Shown one piece after another: positions 1 through 5,559 of a stretch of 5,580 nt of DNA (position 1 is its first letter; the number at the start of each line of letters is the position of its first letter). The translations under genes were made by a program, and so were the position numbers. This DNA comes from DAIOHQ01 sp036744635. Its GTDB lineage: Bacteria > Planctomycetota > Phycisphaerae > Tepidisphaerales > Tepidisphaeraceae. The notes beneath the pieces are model-generated. The model did not search any database and was not told the DNA's origin. It saw only the letters and a program-made list of their open reading frames with translations. The stretch is from NCBI GenBank assembly GCA_036744635.1, contig DAIOHQ010000287.1, forward strand, positions 1-5,580, written 5' to 3'.

Positions 1-86
1 AGGCAAGCCTCAATTAATCCCCGCGGCGCGCCCACCGTTCGTGGGGAAGGTCATTTATTGTCCCTTTTTATTGTTCCCACCAACTC
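1..86. other. Intergenic tail downstream of the 337-aa gene
   Basis: No gene is visible here. On the strand of the leftward gene this is the 3' flank. It holds a short hairpin, CCCAC (31-35) and GTGGG (41-45) around a 5-nt loop, next to a GC-rich run (21-34). It also holds two copies of TTTATTGT (54-61 and 67-74), each followed by T/CCC. No T-run follows the hairpin in the direction of transcription, so it is a poor match to an intrinsic terminator. The left edge is cut by the window. Confidence 0.4.
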
Positions 87-1100
87 CTAATTCTCTTTCT
101 GATTCTGAAACCGTTGCGCCAGTATGGCCCAGCCCGAATAACCATGGGCAAGGAAGTCCCTAAATATCTTGGAGTTCAGCCCTTCGAAAGTCCCTGACGA
201 GGCGGGAAACGGCGATTCCGGAATTTCAAACGGCTTTATATCCCCTCCAAGGACAGGCAGCACAGTCTCCTTCCATACAGGCTGATGTGTTACGGGCACA
301 AATCGATTGATTGAGCCTCCCTTTACACTTCTTTTCCAAGCGAGCCATACTTTTGCAGTAGCATTCATCTTTTGGGGATCAGCCTTCTTTATAAGGTCGT
401 CACGACCAGTGGCATGGGCCAGCATGAGAAATGACAGCGACGCCCTCTGATAGTGTTCCTTGTCCCAGGCTTCCGGTTTAGCAAGTGTCTCAACGCCGAC
501 GTCAAAGCCTGCGACCATCGTGTCCGGCCCACCGAGATAAGCCTCGCTCCAAATGACGACACCATAGTAGCGCTCCAGCAACGCTGGATCACTCAGAAGT
601 CGCGTGACAAGGCGCTGGGCAAACAACGACTGTACCGAATCAATCGTTTCCATCACCCGGCGACGGACAGGGTCGTCATCCGGTTTGGGCCGCTTATTCC
701 ATAACCTTAGATTGATCTCCGGCAATGTTGCCCAGGGGTTTCCGCAAACCCATGCAAGGTCGGCCTTCGCGTCATATTTGCCGAACTGATCAACGTAAAA
801 GCTCACGTTGGCGTCCATATCACCGGACAAGATGAGATCCCAGAATGGTTGTGCGGCGGACTGCATGGATTCCTGCCACCATTGTTTGCGCTTCTCAGGA
901 GACGGCGGCATCGAGCCGTCAAATATCAGTTCGATCTCATGCCATTTTTCTTGCTGGCTAGAGTTAGCTGGCTTGGAAGTTGCATCGCTCCCCGATTCTT
1001 TGGATTGAAGAGGAGCGTTTCCGTGCGAACATGCAGTGTGTACCAGCAACAAGACTGCAAAAGCACCTATACTGAGAGCTGAAGATAGCCATTCGTACAT
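87..1100 (-). CDS. Exported or lipid-anchored protein of unknown function (337 aa)
   Basis: I do not recognise a family. The N-terminus has a hydrophobic stretch at residues 7-20 ending in VHTAC, so Cys24 could be the lipidated residue of a lipoprotein. The residue at -3 is His, which is not typical of a lipobox, so a cleaved Sec signal or a simple membrane anchor is also possible. Residues 25-50 form a polar Ser/Gln/Lys linker, as is common after a lipidation site. The remaining ~285 residues look globular, mixed helical and notably Trp-rich (about 14 Trp). The start is supported by a good Shine-Dalgarno, AAAGGA (complement of 1107-1112), six bases before the ATG, and by the signal-like segment beginning at residue 5. 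The stop is TAG. GC is roughly 48-50% in sampled stretches, against ~65% in sucC, which hints at separate ancestry or relaxed codon selection. The gene itself is near certain; its function is unknown. Confidence 0.8.
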   Translation of the reverse strand: MYEWLSSALSIGAFAVLLLVHTACSHGNAPLQSKESGSDATSKPANSSQQEKWHEIELIFDGSMPPSPEKRKQWWQESMQSAAQPFWDLILSGDMDANVSFYVDQFGKYDAKADLAWVCGNPWATLPEINLRLWNKRPKPDDDPVRRRVMETIDSVQSLFAQRLVTRLLSDPALLERYYGVVIWSEAYLGGPDTMVAGFDVGVETLAKPEAWDKEHYQRASLSFLMLAHATGRDDLIKKADPQKMNATAKVWLAWKRSVKGGSINRFVPVTHQPVWKETVLPVLGGDIKPFEIPESPFPASSGTFEGLNSKIFRDFLAHGYSGWAILAQRFQNQKEN

Positions 1101-1106
1101 ATTGTT

Positions 1107-1112
1107 TCCTTT
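1107..1112 (-). promoter_or_regulatory. Ribosome binding site of the 337-aa gene
   Basis: The minus strand reads AAAGGA, six bases upstream of the ATG at 1100. It is the clearest Shine-Dalgarno in the window and fixes the start of this gene. Confidence 0.65.
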
Positions 1113-1190
1113 ACTGTCCAGAAAAGTGATCTTCCTATCGACGCTCGGGGAATCCCAAAGGGGTCAGCGGCTGTCTTGATCTCCAGGAAT

Positions 1191-1240
1191 TGATACGGGG
1201 ACGCATCGGTTATTGCAGTACTAGGTGCGTCCCCGTATCA
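1191..1240. repeat. 15-bp perfect inverted repeat (GATACGGGGACGCA type)
   Basis: TGATACGGGGACGCA (1191-1205) and its exact reverse complement (1226-1240) surround a 20-nt loop. The sequence resembles the GGGGACG-containing palindromes often found as dispersed REP-like elements and near REP-associated tyrosine transposases (Y1/RAYT family); that link is from memory and is inference. It lies between two leftward genes, so in RNA it could form a strong hairpin after the 141-aa gene and before the 337-aa gene. No T-run follows, so it is not a standard intrinsic terminator. Confidence 0.75.
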
Positions 1241-1262
1241 TCCCCATTACCGTATCATCCCC
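1233..1262. repeat. 13-bp direct repeat abutting a stop codon
   Basis: CCGTATCATCCCC occurs at 1233-1245 and again at 1250-1262, a 17-bp period. The first copy overlaps the right arm of the inverted repeat. The second ends one base before the stop codon (1264-1266, TGA on the minus strand) of the 141-aa gene. It looks like a partial extra copy of the repeat arm, as if an element had duplicated or decayed at its boundary. Confidence 0.65.
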
Positions 1263-1263
1263 T

Positions 1264-1689
1264 TCAGCGCAGAGATTGGCCGGGGCTGGGGATCTGCGAC
1301 TTATTGGCGCCCATCAATCCAACGTGAATTCCGTGCTGCCGCAGGACCGATGTCGCTCTGCCGTTGACGATCAGGAGAATGATCAGCCCCACCAGCGGGA
1401 TGAGCGTGCAGATTCCCAGGGCGATGCCGGCGCCGGTGTTGTAGACGGCTATGGAGAGCATAATCACGAAGACCATGCCGGTAATTGAGACGGCAATGGC
1501 AGCCACTACAAGCAGCCCGCGCAGGGGGTCACTCACAGGAATAAACTGGCACAGCATCAACACGAAATATCCCAGAATGCACAGCATGATCGCCCGCTGG
1601 CGCACCGCGATCTCGCGCAGATCGTTGCGCGGCGGCGGCGGAGCGTAATTCAGCGGGGTGACGGGGACGGGTGGTGGAAATTGTGACAT
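1264..1689 (-). CDS. Small membrane protein with three predicted spans and Pro-rich N-terminus (141 aa)
   Basis: The protein begins with a Pro-rich cytosolic-looking segment (residues 5-20, including PPPP). A charged stretch (RNDLREIAVRQR, 21-32) leads into three hydrophobic spans at about 33-51, 57-82 and 86-108. A polar tail follows, containing VLRQHGIHVGLMGA (115-128). The tail pattern of an amphipathic VLR..GI.VG segment after the last span resembles a class of small uncharacterised membrane proteins common in planctomycetes; this is recollection, not a search result. Three Cys (37, 47, 94) lie within the spans. A modest Shine-Dalgarno (AGAAGG, complement of 1699-1704) sits about nine bases before the ATG. 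The stop touches the repeat block on its 3' side. It is transcribed divergently from sucC. Function unknown. Confidence 0.75.
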   Translation of the reverse strand: MSQFPPPVPVTPLNYAPPPPRNDLREIAVRQRAIMLCILGYFVLMLCQFIPVSDPLRGLLVVAAIAVSITGMVFVIMLSIAVYNTGAGIALGICTLIPLVGLIILLIVNGRATSVLRQHGIHVGLMGANKSQIPSPGQSLR

Positions 1690-1780
1690 GTAGAGTGACC
1701 TTCTGGCATCATTGCCTAATCCAAAACAGTACCGGAAGGCCGGATAGCGTCAAGAAATTGTCACTGCACAACGACCCCGC

Positions 1781-1806
1781 CGTAGCATGGGCGTCCCGCC
1801 CGTGTT
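1781..1806 (+). repeat. Palindromic repeat A (diverged copy)
   Basis: GCATGGGCG (1785-1793) pairs with CGCCCGTGT (1797-1805) around a TCC loop, with two G-T wobbles. It shares the CCGTAGCA head and TCC loop of the other copies. The inner TT/AA pairs are replaced by CG/CG on both arms, a compensated change. Confidence 0.6.
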
Positions 1807-1813
1807 CCTCCCC

Positions 1814-1842
1814 GTAGCACGGGTTTTCCTGAACCCGTGCCA
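1814..1842 (+). repeat. Palindromic repeat B
   Basis: GCACGGGTT (1817-1825) pairs perfectly with AACCCGTGC (1832-1840) around a 6-nt loop, TTCCTG. The head is CCGTA and the tail is CAAGCGGTG. It has the same orientation as copy A and opposes copy C about 90 bp downstream. Confidence 0.75.
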
Positions 1843-1906
1843 AGCGGTGAATATTCTGACACGGCACATCATGCGAGAAATTACATCGCTCGCTCTGCCA
1901 CGGTGC

Positions 1907-1934
1907 TCGGCATGGGTTGGAAACCCATGCTACG
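1907..1934 (-). repeat. Palindromic repeat C (inverted relative to B)
   Basis: GCATGGGTT (1910-1918) pairs perfectly with AACCCATGC (1922-1930) around GGA. The loop and the flanking TACGG show that the copy lies in reverse orientation to A and B. Relative to B, one C-G pair has become T-A on both arms, so the stem is preserved. Confidence 0.75.
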
Positions 1935-1988
1935 GGAGAGAAGCGCAATCTCCGATTCGGTACAAACAAGCGCCACACCCCGACACAG

Positions 1989-2016
1989 GGCCGCCATGCA
2001 CTGGCCGCCATGCACT
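1989..2016 (+). repeat. Perfect 14-bp tandem duplication
   Basis: GGCCGCCATGCACT occurs twice back to back (1989-2002 and 2003-2016), 38 bases upstream of the sucC ATG. Exact identity suggests a recent slippage event or a duplicated protein-binding site in the sucC leader or promoter. Nothing in the sequence identifies a binder. Confidence 0.75.
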
Positions 2017-2021
2017 TTGCC

Positions 2022-2053
2022 GATGGGGATTCCCGCATTACACTCTCCCCATC
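2022..2053 (+). promoter_or_regulatory. Hairpin immediately before the sucC start codon
   Basis: GATGGGGA (2022-2029) is the exact reverse complement of TCCCCATC (2046-2053), with a 16-nt loop; the 3' arm ends at the base before the ATG. The region that would normally carry a Shine-Dalgarno has none. The stem could influence initiation, or the pairing could be chance. Confidence 0.35.
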
Positions 2054-3223
2054 ATGAAAATCCACGAATATCAGGCGCGGCAGATCTTGAGCGATGGCGG
2101 CATTCCGGTTCCACCGGCGGAGGTGGTGCGGTCGCCGGAGGAGGCGGCCAAAGCCTTCGACAAATTCGGCGCGAAGATGTGCGTGGTCAAGGCGCAGGTG
2201 TATGCCGGCGGGCGCGGCAAGGCGGGCTTCGTTAAGCTGGTGAAGTCGGCCGATGAGGCGCGCAAGGCGGCGCAGTTCATGCTCAGCAACCGCATGGTCA
2301 GCGTGCAGACGGGAACCGAGGGCGTGCCGGTGAACGTGCTGCTGGTGGCGCCGGGGGTGGATATCGCCAGGGAATATTATCTCGGCATCACCGTCGATCG
2401 CGGCCGCAATACGGTGACGATGATCGCATCCGCTGAGGGTGGCGTGGAGATCGAAGAAGTGGCCAAGAAGTCGCCCGAGAAGGTGCTCAAAGAGCCGATG
2501 CACCCGCTGCTGGGCCTGCAGCCCTATCAGGCCCGCGACCTGAGCTACCGGCTGGGCTTCAAGGACAAGCTGGCCAACGAGGCGGCCAAGCTGATGATGA
2601 ATTTGTCCAAAGTCTTCATGAAAACCGATGCCTCGCTGGCCGAGATCAACCCGCTGGTGGTGACCAAAGATGGCCAGCTCATCGCCATCGACGCCAAGAT
2701 CAACTTCGACGACAACGCCCTGTTCCGCCACAAGGAAATCGAGGCGCTGGCCGATGAGTCCCAGGAAAAGCCGCTGGACGTGCGGGCCAAGAAGGCGAAC
2801 CTCAACTACATCGCTCTGGACGGCACGATCGGCTGCCTGGTGAACGGCGCCGGGCTGGCGATGGCGACGATGGACATCATCAAGCTGCACGGCGCTGAGC
2901 CGGCGAATTTCCTGGACGTCGGCGGCAGCGTCTCGCCGGAAGGGGCGATTGAGGCGTTCAAAATCATCCTGTCGGACCCGAAGGTGAAGGGGATTCTGGT
3001 GAACATCTTTGGCGGCATCGCCAAGTGCGACACGATCGCCAGCGCCCTGGTGGCGGCCGGGCGCGAGGTGGGATTCGCGGTGCCGGTGGTGGTGCGGCTG
3101 GAGGGGACCAACGTGGACAAGGCGCGGGAGATTCTCACCGCGGCCAAGCACGAACTCCCCACCCTGCAGGCCGCCGCCGATCTCACCGACGCGGCAAAAA
3201 AGGTGGTGGCGGCCGTGGCGTAG
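2054..3223 (+). CDS. sucC: Succinyl-CoA ligase (ADP-forming) beta subunit
   Basis: This is the beta subunit of succinyl-CoA synthetase, which with SucD converts succinyl-CoA, ADP and phosphate to succinate, CoA and ATP in the cytosolic TCA cycle. The start is chosen at MKIHEYQARQ because SucC proteins begin MxxHEYQ; this gives 389 residues, essentially the usual 388. The ATP-grasp part (about 1-235) shows GGRGKAGF (52-59), Lys46, the EINP motif (Glu197, Asn199) and Asp213 in IDAKINFDDNALFRH; these match the E. coli Mg-nucleotide residues in position. The CoA-ligase-type part (about 245-385) shows GAGLAMATMDIIKLHGAEPA, FLDVGG (286-291) and NIFGGIAKCD (317-326). Pro20 is present at the position reported to favour ATP over GTP enzymes. 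No clear Shine-Dalgarno precedes the start. sucD is not downstream: palindromes and a convergent gene follow. Identity is secure. Confidence 0.97.
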   Translation: MKIHEYQARQILSDGGIPVPPAEVVRSPEEAAKAFDKFGAKMCVVKAQVYAGGRGKAGFVKLVKSADEARKAAQFMLSNRMVSVQTGTEGVPVNVLLVAPGVDIAREYYLGITVDRGRNTVTMIASAEGGVEIEEVAKKSPEKVLKEPMHPLLGLQPYQARDLSYRLGFKDKLANEAAKLMMNLSKVFMKTDASLAEINPLVVTKDGQLIAIDAKINFDDNALFRHKEIEALADESQEKPLDVRAKKANLNYIALDGTIGCLVNGAGLAMATMDIIKLHGAEPANFLDVGGSVSPEGAIEAFKIILSDPKVKGILVNIFGGIAKCDTIASALVAAGREVGFAVPVVVRLEGTNVDKAREILTAAKHELPTLQAAADLTDAAKKVVAAVA

Positions 3224-3230
3224 GCATTCG

Positions 3231-3255
3231 TGGCACGGGTTTCCAACCCGTGCCA
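3231..3255 (+). repeat. Palindromic repeat D
   Basis: TGGCACGGGTT (3231-3241) pairs with AACCCGTGCCA (3245-3255), a perfect 11-bp stem with a TCC loop. It starts seven bases after the sucC stop. It has the same orientation as A and B and is inverted relative to E. Confidence 0.85.
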
Positions 3256-3321
3256 AACGGCTTGGTTCTTTCTACCGCACAATGGATCGAGCGCGACTTG
3301 GCACGGGTTGGAAACCCGTGC
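3231..3321. terminator. Possible bidirectional 3'-end structure between convergent genes
   Basis: sucC ends at 3223 and the opposing 708-aa gene ends at 3387, so the D/E palindromes occupy the shared 3' space. Each forms a GC-rich hairpin in either transcript. Neither is followed by a T-run, so classic intrinsic termination is not shown. Rho-assisted termination or mRNA 3'-end protection, as known for REP/BIME elements in enterobacteria, is the more plausible inference. Confidence 0.35.
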
Positions 3322-3326
3322 TACGG
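3299..3326 (-). repeat. Palindromic repeat E (inverted relative to D)
   Basis: GCACGGGTT (3301-3309) pairs with AACCCGTGC (3313-3321) around GGA, and TACGG follows. Read on the minus strand it gives CCGTAGCACGGGTTTCCAACCCGTGCCAAG in two overlapping halves, matching the head, loop and tail of B. Its centre is about 68 bp from that of D. Confidence 0.85.
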
Positions 3327-3386
3327 AGGTGGGGAGCGCTGCACGTCTGGAGCATGGGCTGGTGGCGCCATCCCGCGACACGCGCA

Positions 3387-5513
3387 TCATTTTGCCGCCG
3401 GCAGCAGCGGCTGGCCGGGAATTTCCGTGCGAATCTTGTACAGCGCGCCGGTCTGGGTTTCGGTGATGTACAGCGTCTTGAAATCTTCTCCGGCGAATTC
3501 GACATTCGTGACATTCTTCCCCGGCAGCTCGATGGTGCGAATGATCTTCGCATCCGGCGAAATCTGCTGGACAACGCCGCCCCCGAACCGCGCCACCCAC
3601 AGATTGCCGGCCGAATCCACCGCCATGCCATCGGGATCGTGCTCGTCGGGGAACTTCATAAACAGCGACTTTTCGCCCAGCGTGCCATCCTCCTTGACCG
3701 CATAGCTGAGAATCGAAAACGTCCTCGACTCACAGACATACAGCGTCTTGCCATTCGTGCTGAATGCGATGCCGTTGGGAAACGCCAGCCCCTCGGCCAC
3801 TTTGGTCACCTTGCGGTCGGGGGCGACGCGGTAGACACAGCCGATCGGATTCTTCTCATTCGACCCGGCCGGATCGGTGAAATAGAGATCGCCTTTCAGC
3901 CCAAACGCCAGATCGTTGGGCCCTTGAAACGGCTGGCCGGCGCAGGCGTCCGCGACGACTTGAAATTCCCCCGCCACCAGCCGCAGGATCGCCTTCTTCC
4001 CCTGGTCACAGGCATACAGCGCAGAGAAGGGACCGACGGTCAGGCCATTGGTCTTGCCGAATTTCGACTCCGTCGCGCGATACGCCTGCCTTACGTGGCC
4101 ATTGGCGTTCACCACACTGATGGTGTCGCCGTCGCAGTTGGACACGTAAATATGCCCCAGTTCCCCGCGCCCATCATAGGCCGGCCCCTCGGGAAACTTG
4201 AACCCTTCGGCCACCTTCACCACCTCAAACGCTTTGGCTTCGGCAGCGCGGGGAAGCTGCGCGAACATCTCCGCCTGCATCATCACCACGATCGCATCGG
4301 TCAGAATTCCGCTGATCGGCAGCACCTTGATGTCATATCCCGGGTACTGAATTTCGCAGTCGTCGCCCGCCCACTTGGGATCGATGAAGATTTCGTCCCT
4401 GGGGATCGCCTCCACCTGGTCGGCGTTGCGCGTGCTGATCGTCCAGGCGATGGTCGCGCCGGCCTTGCGCGCCTGTTCGATCAATCCGCCGCCGAAGCCG
4501 CCTTTTTCGCTGGTCATGTAGCCATAGCACATGACAAAATCGCCGGCCTGGAAATCGAACGGCACGGCCTTGCCGTTGGGGGCATCATTGACACGTTCAA
4601 AATAGCCAGGGTCGTGCGGCGCGCCGAACTGGTAGTAAATGGCATGCCCGTCGATCTCGGCATAGACGCCATGATGGGCTGCGTATGCCTTGGCCGCCAG
4701 CGCTGAGGCCTGCGCGATCTTGCTCATCTCGCTGTCGTGAAGCTGTTTGAGATGATCGCTCACGATGGTCAGGTATTCCCCGGCCACTTTTCCCGCCTCC
4801 ACCTTCTCCGGCACTTTCTCATGGAATTTGAAATGCTGCATGCGCTCATCGCGCTCCTTGCCGCCGGGGACGTTGATCGATTCCCACATCGTCGGCATCC
4901 AGCCGCTGCGGGTGCAGGCGGAGACGAACTCACCCGTCCACGTCCACAGCACCATGATGTCGGCGATGTCGTCGGTGGGAACCAGCCATTTTCCATCGCC
5001 GGCATCGAACAGCCCGCCGTGCTCAGCCGCGTGGTTTTCCAGCTCGCCGACGAATTTTGCCCCGCCCTGCTTGGCCCGGTCGATCAGGTCGCGGCGGCCA
5101 ATCGCGATCACGTGCAGCCCGCGTTTGTTATAGTCGGCGAGAGTCTTGAGCTGGACGTCGAACGAACCATCGCGCAGCCCATACAGCATCACCCCTTTGG
5201 GGAACAAGTTGGGATCGGTTACCCACCACGCTCCCATCGCCATGATTCCGCCGGAGCGCCCCGCGGCCTCGGCATACAGTGCCGAAGCACCGTCAGCGCC
5301 GATCTTCATCCCGTCATTGCTGAGATACACCTTGGCCGCCGCCTCGGCCACCTCGGTGATGTGCGGGATATCTTTCTGGATGGCTTGCAGAGAGGCATCG
5401 ATCTGCCGGTACATTTGCTCGGCGCCAGCACCAGGCGCCGGCGCGGTGGCCGGTTGACCAAGAGCGAAATTGCTGAGAAGGAAAATCGCCAAAACCGGGA
5501 AAACTGTTCGCAT
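3387..5513 (-). CDS. Exported fusion: two SIS-like repeats plus SMP-30/gluconolactonase-type propeller (708 aa)
   Basis: A Sec signal peptide (1-19, cleavage likely after ALG) and a Pro/Ala linker (20-31) lead into two parts. Residues ~33-420 hold two similar units, each with a helical lead, then IGADGASALYAEAAGRSGG (71-89) in the first and IDGHAIYYQFG (287-297) in the second, then a strand ending near HVIAIG (134-139) and ATIAWT (353-358). These resemble SIS sugar-isomerase cores (G.G.S..A.E..R.GG), though degenerate. Residues ~430-695 match the SMP-30/gluconolactonase/LRE family: FPEGPAYD (Glu442), GPNDLAF (Asn533), FPNGIAFS (Asn580) and DPDGMAVD (Asp628) supply the expected metal and substrate residues. 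The likely role is lactone hydrolysis outside the cytoplasm; the SIS-like part may bind a sugar or phosphosugar. The start is supported by AGGA five bases upstream (complement of 5519-5522) and by the signal peptide. The propeller call is firm; the SIS call and the overall reaction are inference. Confidence 0.88.
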   Translation of the reverse strand: MRTVFPVLAIFLLSNFALGQPATAPAPGAGAEQMYRQIDASLQAIQKDIPHITEVAEAAAKVYLSNDGMKIGADGASALYAEAAGRSGGIMAMGAWWVTDPNLFPKGVMLYGLRDGSFDVQLKTLADYNKRGLHVIAIGRRDLIDRAKQGGAKFVGELENHAAEHGGLFDAGDGKWLVPTDDIADIMVLWTWTGEFVSACTRSGWMPTMWESINVPGGKERDERMQHFKFHEKVPEKVEAGKVAGEYLTIVSDHLKQLHDSEMSKIAQASALAAKAYAAHHGVYAEIDGHAIYYQFGAPHDPGYFERVNDAPNGKAVPFDFQAGDFVMCYGYMTSEKGGFGGGLIEQARKAGATIAWTISTRNADQVEAIPRDEIFIDPKWAGDDCEIQYPGYDIKVLPISGILTDAIVVMMQAEMFAQLPRAAEAKAFEVVKVAEGFKFPEGPAYDGRGELGHIYVSNCDGDTISVVNANGHVRQAYRATESKFGKTNGLTVGPFSALYACDQGKKAILRLVAGEFQVVADACAGQPFQGPNDLAFGLKGDLYFTDPAGSNEKNPIGCVYRVAPDRKVTKVAEGLAFPNGIAFSTNGKTLYVCESRTFSILSYAVKEDGTLGEKSLFMKFPDEHDPDGMAVDSAGNLWVARFGGGVVQQISPDAKIIRTIELPGKNVTNVEFAGEDFKTLYITETQTGALYKIRTEIPGQPLLPAAK

Positions 5514-5518
5514 GTTGG

Positions 5519-5522
5519 TCCT
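5519..5522 (-). promoter_or_regulatory. Ribosome binding site of the 708-aa gene
   Basis: The minus strand reads CAGGACCAAC before the ATG at 5513, so AGGA lies five bases upstream. It is short but well placed, and it agrees with the signal peptide in fixing the start. Confidence 0.45.
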
Positions 5523-5545
5523 GAGCTTAGGGCCTGCCCGAAAAT

Positions 5546-5559
5546 AACTTGTTCAAGTT
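5546..5559. promoter_or_regulatory. Palindrome upstream of the 708-aa gene
   Basis: AACTTG (5546-5551) and CAAGTT (5554-5559) form a perfect 6-bp inverted repeat around TT, 33 bases upstream of the start codon. The region is AT-rich compared with its surroundings and is the expected place for a promoter or operator. No clear -10/-35 pair is visible and the palindrome could be chance. Confidence 0.25.

Larger units (their letters stand above)
1690..2053. other. Divergent intergenic region between the 141-aa gene and sucC
   Basis: This 364-bp region must hold the promoters for both flanking genes, but I see no convincing sigma-70 pair for either. The best leftward candidate is TTGACG (complement of 1748-1753), with only a poor -10 (ACTGTT) 17 bases on. 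The rest is occupied by three palindromes (1781-1806, 1814-1842, 1907-1934), a 14-bp tandem duplication (1989-2016) and a hairpin just before the sucC start (2022-2053). The sucC frame stays open upstream to 1787, but that stretch is repeat-derived and lacks SucC similarity. Confidence 0.6.

Noticed and set aside
31..45. Intrinsic terminator for the 337-aa gene
   Set aside because: The stem is only 5 bp and no T-run follows it on the minus strand, so it is noted only as a hairpin.
1781..1934. CRISPR-like array from palindromes A to C
   Set aside because: The units are in mixed orientation, unevenly spaced and individually palindromic with diverged loops; there are no uniform spacers and no cas genes.
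1787..2053. N-terminal extension of sucC in the same open frame, adding 89 residues
   Set aside because: The extra residues are translated palindromes and intergenic DNA (for example repeat-derived VARVFLNPCQ). SucC proteins start at MxxHEYQ, which is found at 2054.
1709..3256. 515-codon open frame on the minus strand across sucC
   Set aside because: It lies fully antisense to the secure sucC gene, is His/Arg/Leu-rich as expected from reading a GC-rich gene backwards, and begins and ends in palindrome-derived sequence.
3230..3466. Small plus-strand open frame of 78 codons starting in palindrome D
   Set aside because: Its first half is the translation of palindromes D and E and its second half is antisense to the fusion gene; such peptides are typical annotation artefacts.
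2806..3600. 264-codon minus-strand open frame spanning the sucC 3' end and the palindromes
   Set aside because: It contains translated palindrome peptides (VARVSNPCQ, HGLETRATN) and is otherwise antisense to sucC and out of frame with the fusion gene.
3009..4706. 565-codon open frame on the plus strand over the end of sucC and the fusion gene
   Set aside because: It overlaps two well-supported genes in other frames, includes repeat-derived peptides such as GTGWKPVLR, and has no recognisable domain.
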